A stretch of DNA of 64,000 nucleotides from an uncultured Pelagimonas sp. (GTDB lineage Bacteria > Pseudomonadota > Alphaproteobacteria > Rhodobacterales > Rhodobacteraceae): assembly GCA_947499735.1 (NCBI GenBank), contig CANMPP010000003.1:124001-188000 (forward strand), read 5' to 3'. The notes beneath the pieces were generated by a model that worked only from the letters and a program-made list of their open reading frames with translations, did no database searches and was not told where the DNA came from. Below are positions 44,783 through 54,211 of this stretch, in pieces (positions within the stretch are counted from its first letter, which is position 1; every line of letters starts with the position of its first letter). Made by a program: the position numbers and the translations under genes.

Positions 44783-45655
44783 ATGGCTACCACCTATACC
44801 GCGTTCACGAAGTTGTCCGAAAAAGGCCGCGCCGAAGCTTTGGGCGAGGCGATGGAAGATCTGGATCCAGCGCCTCATGGTGTTGGCGTCTTTGAGATCG
44901 AAGATGGCTCGGGTACTTGGGAGGTAGGGGGCTATTTTACCGAAGCGCCGAATGAAATTGAGCTGGCTCTGCTGGCTGCAGGTTTCGGCGCGACGGCATT
45001 TGTCGTGTCCGAAGTGCCTGATACCGACTGGGTCGATAAAGTGCGCCGCGAATTGACGCCTGTCGAGGCGGGACGTTTCTTTGTCTATGGCAGCCATGAT
45101 GCGGATAAAATCCCGGACGGTGCCGAGCCTTTGCTGATCGAGGCCGCTATGGCCTTTGGGACGGGGCATCACGGGACGACATTGGGGTGCCTAAAGGCGC
45201 TGGATCATCTGGCGCAGAATGGATTTGTTGGCAAATCCGTCTCTGATATCGGCTGTGGTACTGCCGTGCTGGCTATGGGTGCTGCGCGTATCTGGTCTGA
45301 TACTGTGATTGCGTCTGACATTGATGAGGTCGCGGTTGAAGTGGCCGAGGCGAATGTGCGGGCCAATGATCTGCAGGAAAAGGTAATGTGTGTTGAGGCC
45401 GCAGGATTCGGTCATCCAGATCTTGCAGCACGCGCGCCCTACGATTTGGTGTTTGCTAATATCTTGAAACAACCCTTGATAGATTTGGCCCCTGATATGG
45501 CTAAAAATATTGCGACCGGGGGCTATGCAATCCTATCCGGCATTCTAACCAGACAGGCACAAGACGTTGTTGACGTGTATCAAGGGCAAGGCTTTGATCT
45601 TTATAAAAAAGATGTCAATGGCGACTGGGTCACATTGATTTTGACCAAGCCCTAA
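44783..45655 (+). CDS. prmA: Ribosomal protein L11 methyltransferase
   Basis: A 290-aa protein. The N-terminal substrate-recognition part is variable. The SAM-binding domain has A-F-G-T-G-H-H-G-T-T, V-S-D-I-G-C-G-T-A-V-L and D-L-V-F-A-N-I-L-K-Q-P-L, which are PrmA signatures. It methylates lysines and the N-terminus of L11. ATG 44783 is chosen because the upstream open frame runs inside the MFS gene. Confidence 0.94.
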   Translation: MATTYTAFTKLSEKGRAEALGEAMEDLDPAPHGVGVFEIEDGSGTWEVGGYFTEAPNEIELALLAAGFGATAFVVSEVPDTDWVDKVRRELTPVEAGRFFVYGSHDADKIPDGAEPLLIEAAMAFGTGHHGTTLGCLKALDHLAQNGFVGKSVSDIGCGTAVLAMGAARIWSDTVIASDIDEVAVEVAEANVRANDLQEKVMCVEAAGFGHPDLAARAPYDLVFANILKQPLIDLAPDMAKNIATGGYAILSGILTRQAQDVVDVYQGQGFDLYKKDVNGDWVTLILTKP

Positions 45656-45720
45656 ACGGGGAAAGTACCCAATAAAAATTGGACCAAACGCACCAAATGA
45701 GTGGTCAGGCGGGCGTGAAT

Positions 45721-45766
45721 ATGTCAAATTTTCGGTGGATTTTATCCAACTGAAAATTTGCGACAT
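45721..45766. repeat. Long hairpin downstream of prmA
   Basis: CAAATTTTC (45725-45733) pairs exactly with GAAAATTTG (45752-45760). Inner TGGA/TCCA and outer ATGTC/GACAT arms extend it to about 18 pairs with small bulges. It lies 65 bases after prmA and 50 before the next gene. No T tract follows the outer arm directly. It could be a transcript-end structure or a dispersed repeat. Confidence 0.55.
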
Positions 45767-45816
45767 GTTTTGGCTGTTTCGAACCGTTTTCTACGGAGCA
45801 GCGTGTGAGGTCCAAC

Positions 45817-46167
45817 ATGAATGACATTCAGCGCGATTTTGATCAGCGTCAGCGTGAGCTGCAGAAAAAATACAGGCAGCTCTCGAAGGGATATGTGACC
45901 CGTATTAATCCAGACGGAATAATCGAACATCACCCCTATTCTAAATCGCGCGGTCTGAGTTGGCCGATTAGGGCGTTATGCGTGCTGATTATCGCGGTGT
46001 TCTTGGTAAAAGCTGGGCTTTTGAATTCCATTGGGCAAGACGCTTACACCGCGCAGTTGGATCTATTGAACCAAGGCGATATTGCCCAAAGATTTGCTGG
46101 CTGGGTGATGCAGATTGATCTTGTCACGGCATCTTTGGCTGACTGGTATCAGGCCATTTTTGCCTGA
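45817..46167 (+). CDS. Small membrane protein of unknown function
   Basis: The protein is 116 aa. A charged coiled-coil-like start (residues 1-25, rich in Gln, Arg and Lys) precedes one membrane helix at about residues 48-66, then a 50-residue tail. ATG 45817 is preferred to GTG 45805. I do not recognise the family; it reads like a small inner-membrane protein conserved near prmA in relatives. Confidence 0.6.
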   Translation: MNDIQRDFDQRQRELQKKYRQLSKGYVTRINPDGIIEHHPYSKSRGLSWPIRALCVLIIAVFLVKAGLLNSIGQDAYTAQLDLLNQGDIAQRFAGWVMQIDLVTASLADWYQAIFA

Positions 46168-46204
46168 TACCCAAACGTGACCGTCAGCGTCGTGATGGTT
46201 TCGC

Positions 46205-46408
46205 CTAGCGGCGTGCAGCATCCGCGATCTGGCTGCGGATCAAACCAATATCACGCAGCTGGTGGTCGGATAATTTTTCAAGGCGTTTGCGTGTCACCCG
46301 CGCCTGTTTCCAAGTCGACAAAGCGTCACGTGTCGTACCTACAAAACGTACAATTTTGTAGCTTAGAATAGATGTGGTGCGGGGTGCATTTACATTTACA
46401 AAGGCCAT
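46205..46408 (-). CDS. DUF1127 small arginine-rich protein
   Basis: A 67-aa protein ending in the DUF1127 (YjiS-like) motif L-S-D-H-Q-L-R-D-I-G-L. AAGGA lies upstream of ATG 46408. In other alphaproteobacteria such short proteins affect small-RNA turnover and phosphate or carbon metabolism. No target can be inferred here. It stands alone. Confidence 0.9.
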   Translation of the reverse strand: MAFVNVNAPRTTSILSYKIVRFVGTTRDALSTWKQARVTRKRLEKLSDHQLRDIGLIRSQIADAARR

Positions 46409-46650
46409 CTCTTTTTATCCTTCAAAGACGGGGTTGGTGGGGCATAAGTACTGATTGCCCACCTATGCCTAGGTGTGTGTCCGCAGTAGATATATTTTTC
46501 GCATAGGTTTTATGCGAAATTTGCATAGGCATGATTTACTTTTAGGCAAGATTTAAACGAATCTACCCCTTTTGATAAGTTTCCGTTTGGTTCTTGGGTT
46601 TTGTTCGCGTTTCGTGCTATTCAGGGCGAAATAATAAAAGGACGAGCATC

Positions 46651-47139
46651 ATGCGGGTTTTGGGCATTGATCCGGGGCTTCGAAATATGGGCTGGGGCGT
46701 AATTTCGTCGGAAAACGGCAAGTTGCGTCACATTGCGAATGGAATCTGTCATTCAACAGGTTCGGATCTGCCCGAGCGACTGCTGTCGCTGCATCAGCAA
46801 TTGACCGAGATTGTCCAATCTTACGAACCTGACACGGCGGCGGTTGAACAGACTTTCGTCAACAAAGACGCGGTTGCGACACTGAAACTGGGGCAGGCGC
46901 GTGCGATTGCTTTGCTGGTTCCCGTTCAGTTCGGTTTGAAGGTTGGGGAATACGCGCCAAACGCTGTCAAAAAGACGGTTGTTGGTGTCGGGCATGCGGA
47001 TAAGCAGCAGATCCTGCATATGGTGAAGATGCAATTGCCCGGATGTAATCCGAAGGGTGCGGATGCTGCGGATGCATTGGCGATTGCTATGTGCCATGCT
47101 TTTCATGTTGGTTTTCAGGGATTGAAGGTGCGCGCATGA
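46651..47139 (+). CDS. ruvC: Holliday junction resolvase RuvC
   Basis: A 162-aa RuvC with the four acidic catalytic positions: Asp in G-I-D-P-G-L near the start, Glu in A-A-V-E-Q-T-F, and two aspartates in G-A-D-A-A-D-A-L-A near the end. It cuts Holliday junctions. AAAGGACG precedes ATG 46651. It overlaps ruvA by 4 bases. Confidence 0.97.
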   Translation: MRVLGIDPGLRNMGWGVISSENGKLRHIANGICHSTGSDLPERLLSLHQQLTEIVQSYEPDTAAVEQTFVNKDAVATLKLGQARAIALLVPVQFGLKVGEYAPNAVKKTVVGVGHADKQQILHMVKMQLPGCNPKGADAADALAIAMCHAFHVGFQGLKVRA

Positions 47140-47810
47140 TTGGACGGATCGCAGGTGTTGTTCTTTTTCGTGGCGATGACCATGTGCTGATCGATGTGCG
47201 TGGCGTTGGCTATATGGTGTATTGTTCGGATCGCACTTTAGCGGGATTGCCGGGTGTCGGCGAAGCCTGCGCCGTTTGGACGGATTTGTTGGTGCGCGAA
47301 GACCTTTTGCAGCTATTTGGTTTTTCTTCCTTGGTTGAAAAGGAATGGCATCGTTTGTTGATGAGCGTGCAGGGCATTGGTGCAAAAGCGTCGCTATCCA
47401 TTCTGGGAACGCTTGGTGCTGATGGTGTCGGGCGCGCTATTGCTCTTGGCGATTGGGCGTCGATAAAAGCCGCTAAAGGCATTGGGCCCAAAACAGCGCA
47501 AAAAGTGGTGTTAGAGCTGAAGGATAAAGCGCCCAGCGTTATGGCGATGGGGGCGGCTGAACCTGCGGCTCAGGTGAATGTCGAGGAAACCGCTGAGGTG
47601 ATTGAAACCACGTCTCCTGCGGTGCCGTCTTCGCCCAAACCCCCATCCAATGCCGCAGCCCAGTCCGAGGCCCTGTCGGCCTTAGGCAATCTGGGCTATG
47701 CGCCCAGCGAAGCTGCGTCAGCCGTGGCAGAGGCGGCGGGTGAGGACCCCGGATTGGATACATCCAGCTTGATCCGGGCGGCCTTGAAACTATTGGCGCC
47801 AAAGGCATAA
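47136..47810 (+). CDS. ruvA: Holliday junction branch-migration protein RuvA
   Basis: A 224-aa RuvA: N-terminal OB fold (M-I-G-R-I-A-G), two helix-hairpin-helix motifs (Q-G-I-G-A-K-A-S and K-G-I-G-P-K-T-A-Q), an acidic linker, and a C-terminal domain that contacts RuvB (A-L-G-N-L-G-Y). It binds the junction as a tetramer. ATGA overlap with ruvC; ruvB follows after 3 bases. Confidence 0.97.
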   Translation: MIGRIAGVVLFRGDDHVLIDVRGVGYMVYCSDRTLAGLPGVGEACAVWTDLLVREDLLQLFGFSSLVEKEWHRLLMSVQGIGAKASLSILGTLGADGVGRAIALGDWASIKAAKGIGPKTAQKVVLELKDKAPSVMAMGAAEPAAQVNVEETAEVIETTSPAVPSSPKPPSNAAAQSEALSALGNLGYAPSEAASAVAEAAGEDPGLDTSSLIRAALKLLAPKA

Positions 47811-47813
47811 AGC

Positions 47814-48842
47814 ATGAACGAACCAGACCCCACATTGCGCCCAGAGGCTCAGCCCGAAGATCGAGATCGCGCATTACGCCCCCAAATGCTGGAGGATTTC
47901 GTCGGTCAGGCCGAAGCACGTGCCAATTTGCGCGTCTTTATCGAAAGTGCGCGGTCACGCGGTGAGGCGATGGATCACACGCTGTTTCATGGCCCACCCG
48001 GTTTGGGTAAAACGACACTGGCGCAAATTATGGCGCGGGAATTGGGCGTTGGGTTTCGCATGACGTCGGGCCCCGTTTTGGCCAAGGCCGGGGATCTGGC
48101 CGCGATCCTGACCAATCTAGAAGCGCGGGATGTTCTTTTTATCGACGAAATCCACCGTCTCAATCCTGCGGTAGAAGAGGTGCTCTATCCAGCGATGGAG
48201 GATTACGAGCTGGATTTGGTGATCGGCGAAGGCCCTGCTGCCCGCACCGTGCGGATTGAATTGCAACCTTTCACCTTGGTCGGTGCGACAACACGTTTGG
48301 GCCTTTTGACGACACCGCTACGTGACAGGTTCGGCATTCCAACACGGTTGAATTTTTATACGATCGATGAATTGGAAACCATTGTTGCCGCGAATGCGGT
48401 CAAGCTTGGGGTTCAGATGAAGGGCGATGGGGCCTTGGAAATCGCGCGACGGTCACGCGGCACACCGCGCATCGCCGGGCGTCTTCTGCGACGCGTTGTC
48501 GATTTCGCAATTGTCGAAGGCGGTGGTGTGGTCACACAGGCGCTTGCTGATAGCTCGCTCACGCGGTTGGGCGTCGACAGTTTGGGGCTGGATGGGGCTG
48601 ACCGGCGCTATCTGAAACTGATTGCCGAAAACTATGCTGGCGGGCCCGTTGGGATTGAAACCTTGTCGGCCGCCCTATCTGAAAGTCGCGATGCGTTGGA
48701 AGAAGTGGTTGAACCCTATCTCTTGCAGCAGGGATTGATTCAACGCACGCCACGGGGCCGGATGTTGGCGCAAAAAGCTTGGGCGCATTTGGGTCTGCCC
48801 ATGCCAAAATCCGTTGATCAAAAGGACCTATTTGGGAAATGA
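47814..48842 (+). CDS. ruvB: Holliday junction DNA helicase RuvB
   Basis: A 342-aa AAA+ motor with Walker [10 protein letters not shown], Walker B F-I-D-E-I-H-R-L, the G-A-T-T-R sensor and a C-terminal winged helix. It drives branch migration with RuvA. It overlaps the MazG-like gene by 4 bases. Confidence 0.98.
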   Translation: MNEPDPTLRPEAQPEDRDRALRPQMLEDFVGQAEARANLRVFIESARSRGEAMDHTLFHGPPGLGKTTLAQIMARELGVGFRMTSGPVLAKAGDLAAILTNLEARDVLFIDEIHRLNPAVEEVLYPAMEDYELDLVIGEGPAARTVRIELQPFTLVGATTRLGLLTTPLRDRFGIPTRLNFYTIDELETIVAANAVKLGVQMKGDGALEIARRSRGTPRIAGRLLRRVVDFAIVEGGGVVTQALADSSLTRLGVDSLGLDGADRRYLKLIAENYAGGPVGIETLSAALSESRDALEEVVEPYLLQQGLIQRTPRGRMLAQKAWAHLGLPMPKSVDQKDLFGK

Positions 48843-49147
48843 GTTCTGATCGCATCGCGGATCTTTCCAATATGGCCTGTGACGTCCTTGAAATCTATTC
48901 AGGCAAATTTGAAACACCCGATAGCCCGGATTGGATTTTGATGAAGCTGACCGAAGAGCTGGGGGAATTGACCGGCGCGTGGTTGCAAAACCAAAGCCAG
49001 GCACGCGGCTGTGCGACAGATCAGGATGTTGCGGATGAACTGGCTGATGTGCTGGGATTTCTATTGGTCTTTGCCGCAAAGACCGGCATCGATCCGAGCG
49101 AGACCTTGCGCCGTAAATGGGGCGCGTATTTGCCAGACGCGCACTAG
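48839..49147 (+). CDS. MazG-like nucleotide pyrophosphohydrolase
   Basis: This small 102-aa all-helical protein has the E-E-L-G-E-L and D-E-L-A-D-V-L-G-F motifs that bind magnesium in the MazG/dUTPase superfamily. It probably hydrolyses an NTP or a damaged nucleotide. The 4-base overlap with ruvB suggests translational coupling with repair genes. Confidence 0.85.
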   Translation: MSSDRIADLSNMACDVLEIYSGKFETPDSPDWILMKLTEELGELTGAWLQNQSQARGCATDQDVADELADVLGFLLVFAAKTGIDPSETLRRKWGAYLPDAH

Positions 49148-49189
49148 GTCACAATTGCCAAACCGTTTACGTTTGCCTATGCACACGCC

Positions 49190-49822
49190 ATGATGACACC
49201 TGATGACATTCAATCGCTTTTTACGCGCTCCGATGACAGCTATTTATTCGCACGCTGGGGGCGGCCCATTGCGCCGATCCTGTTCGGTGTTGAAGACAGC
49301 ACAATTGGCGTGGTCAAAGGGGCGTTTGAAGCGCTTTGCGCGTTAACGGGCCATAAAATGGCGGAAACCGATCCAGAAATCGGTGCCAATGTCATGATGT
49401 TCTTTTTCCGCGATTGGCAGGAATTGCTCGCGGTTCCGGATCTACACCGAATGGTGGATGGTTTGGCGGAAACCGTTGCGCAGCTGTCTGAGGCTGGCGC
49501 AAATCAGTACCGTGTTTTCCGGTTCGATGAGGCCGGTGCGATCAAAGCATGTTTCGTCTTTCTAAAGGCGGACGAGGCCCTTAGCGCGGTGCCCGCCGAA
49601 GACCTTGCGCTTGCGCAGGCGGCTCAAGCATTTCTACTGTGGTCAGACACGGCCTTTAAAACAAGATCGCCTTTGGCCGATCTTGGAAAGGGGCATGTCG
49701 TTTTGCACCCCGAAGTGTCAGCGCTTTTAAAGGCCGCCTATGATCCGATTCTGCCAGCAATAGCGAAAGATGCGTGCCACGCCCTGCGGCTGTTTGCGCG
49801 GATGCAAAAGGCTTCCCATTAG
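49190..49822 (+). CDS. Conserved hypothetical protein
   Basis: A 210-aa soluble protein. It is hydrophobic in places (M-M-F-F-F-R-D-W) but without clear membrane helices or catalytic motif. It follows the MazG-like gene after 42 bases. I recall similar proteins in Rhodobacteraceae but not a function. It ends before a 165-base region that carries two small inverted repeats ahead of the lipoprotein locus. Confidence 0.65.
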   Translation: MMTPDDIQSLFTRSDDSYLFARWGRPIAPILFGVEDSTIGVVKGAFEALCALTGHKMAETDPEIGANVMMFFFRDWQELLAVPDLHRMVDGLAETVAQLSEAGANQYRVFRFDEAGAIKACFVFLKADEALSAVPAEDLALAQAAQAFLLWSDTAFKTRSPLADLGKGHVVLHPEVSALLKAAYDPILPAIAKDACHALRLFARMQKASH

Positions 49823-49936
49823 TGGGATGTGTGCCTCAACCGATGCCGTGAAGTTCACCGTTTCCGATCAATTGATCTAAATTTGGATCGTTGACGCCCA
49901 GGAACGGCTTTTCTGATGTTGAAATGTAAGAGTTTA

Positions 49937-49966
49937 ACGATTGGTTAATCGTCGAATTTCAATTCG
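49937..49966. promoter_or_regulatory. Two adjacent inverted repeats upstream of lipoprotein cargo 1
   Basis: ACGATT-GGTT-AATCGT (49937-49952) and CGAATT-TC-AATTCG (49953-49966) are both exact. They end 21 bases before ATG 49988. They may be operator half-sites or a leader hairpin. No -35/-10 pair is clear. Confidence 0.35.
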
Positions 49967-49987
49967 GGCACCTTGCGAGGAATAGGT

Positions 49988-50666
49988 ATGATGTACACTC
50001 AGAATGCGTTTGTTTTGACAGTGGCTTTGCTAGCTCTCGCGAATTGTGGTGGATCTTCTGGAACGAGTGCTTCTTTGGCTGATAATCCAGCCTCAGCCAA
50101 ATTTGTCGCGGTCACCAACGGAGTGGCGGATATTACGTTATCACAAGAAAGCAACGGATCAGTTGCCAACTCTGTCGGGACCGCTGCCTATGTACTGGGT
50201 CTTGATACTGATCGCGGACAAGCTGTTACAGCATCTGGCTATACTGTGACTGGGGGGGGGTGGTAGCGAAGTTACCGGTGGCACCGTAACCTATGATACC
50301 GATTATGGCATGGCCGTCGCATCCGATATCTATCGTATCTTGCCGTCAAACGGCGTAGATGGGGAAATTGGTGCCCGCGCTGCATATCGCGACGAGGGCT
50401 CATTGACGCTTACAGCGAATTTTGACCGAGGGACGTTGACAGGTACTGATGGTGTCGTTGATTTTGATGGTACAATTTCAGGTCAAGATATTTCAGGAAC
50501 TGTTGATGTGGATTATTATAGCAGCCGATATACGTTCTACCGAGATGAGACACTGACCGCTGAGATGCAGGGGGAAATTGGCTCAACCGGTGTTATCGGA
50601 GAGTTCAAAGGAACGGATGGCGAACAGGTTAGTGTCGCTGGCGGGTTTACTGGAACTGCCAACTAA
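49988..50666 (+). pseudogene. Slam-type surface lipoprotein (cargo 1), frameshifted at poly-G (possibly phase-variable)
   Basis: The frame from ATG 49988 has a lipoprotein signal (L-A-N-C, Cys20 or near) and a TbpB-like start, then hits TAG 50264-50266 just after nine consecutive G (50252-50260). With eight G the frame would run on to TAA 50664-50666, giving a 225-aa protein that aligns with cargo 2: T-V-T-G-G-G-G-S ... G-T-V-T-Y-D-T-D-Y-G-M. It has the TbpB barrel ending F-K-G-T-D-G-E-Q-V-S-V-A-G-G-F. In this copy the gene is 'off'. Slipped-strand phase variation is likely; a fixed mutation or sequencing error in the run is possible. Confidence 0.75.
50252..50260. repeat. Poly-G tract of 9 in cargo 1
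   Basis: Nine consecutive G inside the coding sequence. Losing one, or gaining two, restores the reading frame. It is the one homopolymer run I noticed that decides whether a protein is made. Confidence 0.9.
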
Positions 50667-50778
50667 CGGAATTCAAAATTTCCTTGTTCTGAAACAAACC
50701 GACTGTGATGAAGGCGAACGTTTCTCATAGTTTCGTTTGCCACTCAATCTGCAAAAGTTAAAATACATGATTTTGTAT

Positions 50779-50795
50779 ATCTATTCAAAATAGAT
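50779..50795. repeat. Small inverted repeat in the AT-rich gap before cargo 2
   Basis: ATCTATT-CAA-AATAGAT is an exact 7-bp inverted repeat. It lies in the 293-base AT-rich stretch 50667-50959, which otherwise shows no gene and probably holds the promoter of cargo 2 and slam. Confidence 0.35.
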
Positions 50796-50959
50796 GCGAT
50801 TTCATTGTGAATGCAAACTGAATTGTAATTTTGAGTGACGTCTCTTTAAGGGAACTGTTAATTTAACTCGCTGAATTTTCCAACGGGGGTACCGCGATAC
50901 ACAGAGTTTGGCTCGCGTGTATCTTAAATGGAAACCGTGGGAATTTTGAGAGTTAAGAA

Positions 50960-51697
50960 ATGGAAAGCAAGAAACCATTTTCAATGATTTTGGCCGTTCT
51001 GGTCGTTGCCAATTGTAGTGGCGGTTCAGATAGCAGTAGCTTCGTAGAGAATACTGTAGTCGGAAATGATCAAGTAGAGAGCGACACCGAGGATCAACTT
51101 CCGGATGAGGTCGCGTCTGCAAGATTCGGGGACGTCGTCGACGATGAATTAGATGCTGATTTTAGTGTCATGGCCAACGGTGAAGGAAGCGTATCAAATT
51201 CCGTTGGATTGGTTGCTTATAGTATTGGGTATGATGGAGATACCGCGCAGGGTGTCGCGGCCTCAGGATACCGCATAGATGGTGGCGTTGGAAGCGTGGT
51301 GACGACCGGAACAGTGAATTACGACACGCAATATGGCTTGGGCGTTTTATCTGGCATCAGCCGTTCAACTACAGGCGCGATCAACTCTATCTCTGCGGAC
51401 ACACGCTATAGAGAGGAAGGTGAATTAGTTCTGTCTGCTGATTTTGATAATGGAAGCTTAACCGGATCGGACAGCGCAATTTCAGTGGATGGGTCTATTA
51501 CCGGGGGGGACGTTTCGGGTAGCGTAACCGTTTATTATGAAGACGGTTTTGTTTCTGGTGTGCCTGAACGCAACGCGACCATGACAACCTCCTTAGAGGG
51601 GGCTATTGGTGCCGATGGTGTCATTGGACGATTTAAAGGTACCGATGGAGATAATGTCAGTGTAGCTGGTGGTTTTGTCGGTGAAGCTACAGAGTAA
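50960..51697 (+). CDS. TbpB-like surface lipoprotein (Slam cargo 2)
   Basis: A 245-aa lipoprotein with signal ending V-A-N-C (lipidated Cys near 19), an acidic linker, and a TbpB-type beta-barrel domain at residues about 75-245. Typical strands are G-T-V-N-Y-D-T-Q-Y-G-L, L-V-L-S-A-D-F-D-N-G and the closing G-R-F-K-G-T-D-G-D-N-V-S-V-A-G-G-F. In pathogens such barrels are moved to the cell surface by Slam proteins. A Slam gene follows by 15 bases. The ligand is unknown; no iron or haem motif is evident. Confidence 0.8.
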   Translation: MESKKPFSMILAVLVVANCSGGSDSSSFVENTVVGNDQVESDTEDQLPDEVASARFGDVVDDELDADFSVMANGEGSVSNSVGLVAYSIGYDGDTAQGVAASGYRIDGGVGSVVTTGTVNYDTQYGLGVLSGISRSTTGAINSISADTRYREEGELVLSADFDNGSLTGSDSAISVDGSITGGDVSGSVTVYYEDGFVSGVPERNATMTTSLEGAIGADGVIGRFKGTDGDNVSVAGGFVGEATE

Positions 51698-51712
51698 GTG
51701 AGTGGTGTTTAG

Positions 51713-53041
51713 GTGTCCGTTCTTGGCCAGTATGTCCGTTTAACACGTTTGGTGAGGCAGTTGCTTATGGCGCTGCCTTTCACAGTGTCAGCATTTGTAT
51801 GTCTTGCACAGACTGCTGAGGGCGATTTGGAGGCGCAGCTAACTGGTTTGGTGAACGCCGGGGCCTATCAAGAGGCCCGTGACCGTCTTGGCACAGTTCC
51901 TCATGATGCTGTCGATAGCTTGTTGCTAGAGGGGCGCATTCTAAAATCACAAGGCAATGCCACGGCTGCGATTGCCCCTTTACGTCAGGCGCTTCAAGCG
52001 GCACCGCAGGATTTGCGGATACGCCGAGAACTTGCACACACCCTCTATATCACAGGACAGATGCGCGCTGCGAAATATCATCTCAATGTGCTTTTACAAC
52101 GCGATCCCGATCCGATCTTGCGACAAAGCTATCGTGCTTTTTTAAGCCGGATAGACAGAGAACGACCCCTGACTTTTGCAGGTTATTTTGAATTCAAACC
52201 GTCAACGAATGTAAATTCTGGGAGTTCAGAAAAGTATTTCCACGAAGCGGTGTTTCTGGGGCAAGTCGGGCAAATCGACGAAGATGATCAGGCCCAGTCT
52301 GGTATCGGTGTTGGTTTGGGCGGCACTGCTATTTACCGCAAGCAATTGGAGCAAGGCCGAAGGTTGGAATTTCGATTGGGCGCGGATCACACGAGGTATT
52401 CCAAAAACCATGATTTGGACCGCACTTTAGGACGGTTGGAAGTGCGCCATATTGTTTTGGGTCAGCGAAAAGAAACCCTTGTCGCGCCATTCGTTCATCG
52501 GAGTTGGACGCATGACGACAATGATGTGCGTACCTTGGGTCTACGGTTCCAGCAATTCTTTGCGCTTACTGCGAAAAACCGATGGAGTTACTGGATATCG
52601 CAGTCTCATCAATTGCATTTACATTCAGAGGGGAACACCGGTTGGCGCAGTTCTTTAGGTGGTAGATATACTCGGCAATCGACGCCCACATTGTCTTGGG
52701 GCGTATCGATTGGTGCTGATGTTAGTCGACCTGATATCGAGTTCAACCGCTTCAAAGGTCTCACTCTTACGGGAAATGTTGCGAAGGATTGGCAAGGTGG
52801 CACAATCACATATGCAAGTTTCTTTACAGGCTATCGTGATTTTCAGGGAAAAGCACCGTTGGTGGATTTTCCGCGCTTCGATGACTTTTGGGGCGCATCT
52901 ATATCTGTTCAGCCCACGCAGTTTTCAGTGTTTGGGCTGTCTCCAGTTGTCACATGCGATTATATGAAAAATCAGTCCAATTTGTCGCTGTATACATTTG
53001 ATCGGAAAAGCTGCGGTGTGCGTCTGACGCGCGATTTCTGA
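51713..53041 (+). CDS. Slam (surface lipoprotein assembly modulator, DUF560), type XI secretion
   Basis: A 442-aa outer-membrane protein. GTG 51713 starts a basic segment and signal peptide (to about residue 35). A TPR-like helical domain spans about residues 40-140 (L-R-Q-A-L-Q-A-A-P-Q-D-L-R-I-R-R-E-L-A). An all-beta domain then runs to the end in F-x-F style (V-R-L-T-R-D-F), as outer-membrane barrels do. TPR plus DUF560 barrel is the defining Slam layout. It would move the two neighbouring lipoproteins to the surface. A terminator follows. Confidence 0.85.
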   Translation: MSVLGQYVRLTRLVRQLLMALPFTVSAFVCLAQTAEGDLEAQLTGLVNAGAYQEARDRLGTVPHDAVDSLLLEGRILKSQGNATAAIAPLRQALQAAPQDLRIRRELAHTLYITGQMRAAKYHLNVLLQRDPDPILRQSYRAFLSRIDRERPLTFAGYFEFKPSTNVNSGSSEKYFHEAVFLGQVGQIDEDDQAQSGIGVGLGGTAIYRKQLEQGRRLEFRLGADHTRYSKNHDLDRTLGRLEVRHIVLGQRKETLVAPFVHRSWTHDDNDVRTLGLRFQQFFALTAKNRWSYWISQSHQLHLHSEGNTGWRSSLGGRYTRQSTPTLSWGVSIGADVSRPDIEFNRFKGLTLTGNVAKDWQGGTITYASFFTGYRDFQGKAPLVDFPRFDDFWGASISVQPTQFSVFGLSPVVTCDYMKNQSNLSLYTFDRKSCGVRLTRDF

Positions 53042-53058
53042 CGACGTATGGCAGCAAA

Positions 53059-53086
53059 AACGCCCGGAGGTCCGGGCGTTCTGTTT
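53059..53086 (+). terminator. Terminator after the slam gene
   Basis: AACGCCCGG (53059-53067) pairs with CCGGGCGTT (53072-53080) over a 4-base loop, followed by CTGTTTT. Confidence 0.85.
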
Positions 53087-53104
53087 TGATATTACCTGAA
53101 TTAA

Positions 53105-54136
53105 TTAACGCAGCATTCCGACGATGTCGTAGGTTCTTTCCAAGATGGGCTGTGCGATCTCGCGGGCCTTTTCTGCGCCTTTGATGAGGATGGCGTCGAT
53201 TTCATCAGGTTGATCCATCAAGCGGGCCATTTCGGTGGAAATTGGGGCCAGCTTGTCCACGGCCAGATCGGCCAGCATTGGTTTGAATGTTCCAAACTGC
53301 ATGCCGCCGACCTCTGGCAGAACCTCTTCCAGTGTTTTGCCTTGCAGGGACGCATAGATGTTGACCAGATTGCGTGCTTCGGCGCGACCTTCCAGACCTG
53401 CGGCCTCTGAGGGCAATGCATCCGGGTCTGTTTTGGCCTTGCGGATCTTCTTCGCGATCTTGTCCGCATCATCGGTCATATTGATGCGGGATGCATCTGA
53501 GACGTCAGATTTGGACATTTTCGATGTGCCATCACGCAAAGACATGATGCGCGTGCCTGCGCCTTGAATGACGGGCTCGGTTTCTGGGAAGAAATCGACC
53601 TTATAGTCATGGTTGAATTTTGCCGCGATATCACGGGTCAGTTCAACATGTTGTTTCTGATCTTCGCCAACGGGCACTTGCGTTGCATGATACAGCAAAA
53701 TATCCGCCGCCATCAGGGATGGATAGGCGTATAGGCCAAGCGATTGCTTTTCCGCGTTCTTACCTGCCTTTTCCTTGAACTGCGTCATGCGGTTCATCCA
53801 GCCGACGCGCGCGACACAGTTAAAGATCCAGCCAAGTTCGGCATGCGCGCTAACCTGACTTTGGTTGAACAGGATCGACTGTTCTGGATCCAAACCGGAG
53901 GCAATATAGCCTGCAGCGATTTCGCGGGTGGCACGGCGTAGCTCTGACGGGTCTTGCCAGACGGTGATCGCGTGCATATCGACCACGCAGTAGATGGTCT
54001 CGATACCGGACCCTTGCATATCGACAAAACGCTTAATCGCACCAAGGTAATTGCCAAGAGTCAGGCCACCGGATGGCTTGATCCCGGAAAACACCCGAGG
54101 CGTGAAAGCAGATTGAGTTTGGACCTCATCGCTCAT
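53105..54136 (-). CDS. trpS: Tryptophanyl-tRNA synthetase
   Basis: A 343-aa class I synthetase. The HIGH-like motif is G-L-T-L-G-N-Y-L-G near residue 25 and the KMSKS motif is K-M-S-K-S-D near residue 202. [10 protein letters not shown] is typical of bacterial TrpS. It charges tRNA-Trp. It is divergent from the rhomboid-like gene (75 bases between starts). Confidence 0.97.
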   Translation of the reverse strand: MSDEVQTQSAFTPRVFSGIKPSGGLTLGNYLGAIKRFVDMQGSGIETIYCVVDMHAITVWQDPSELRRATREIAAGYIASGLDPEQSILFNQSQVSAHAELGWIFNCVARVGWMNRMTQFKEKAGKNAEKQSLGLYAYPSLMAADILLYHATQVPVGEDQKQHVELTRDIAAKFNHDYKVDFFPETEPVIQGAGTRIMSLRDGTSKMSKSDVSDASRINMTDDADKIAKKIRKAKTDPDALPSEAAGLEGRAEARNLVNIYASLQGKTLEEVLPEVGGMQFGTFKPMLADLAVDKLAPISTEMARLMDQPDEIDAILIKGAEKAREIAQPILERTYDIVGMLR

Positions 54137-54211
54137 TTTTCTTCTCCGTCTGGAAGTTTTAACGTTGCTGGCTTACTTGTGAGGGAAAGACCCGTCAAGC
54201 AAGAGGCGCTT

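Noticed and set aside
53954-54211. N-terminal extension of the rhomboid-like protein back into trpS
   Set aside because: The 86 extra residues lie opposite trpS coding sequence and are polar and unlike the family; ATG 54212 gives a normal start.
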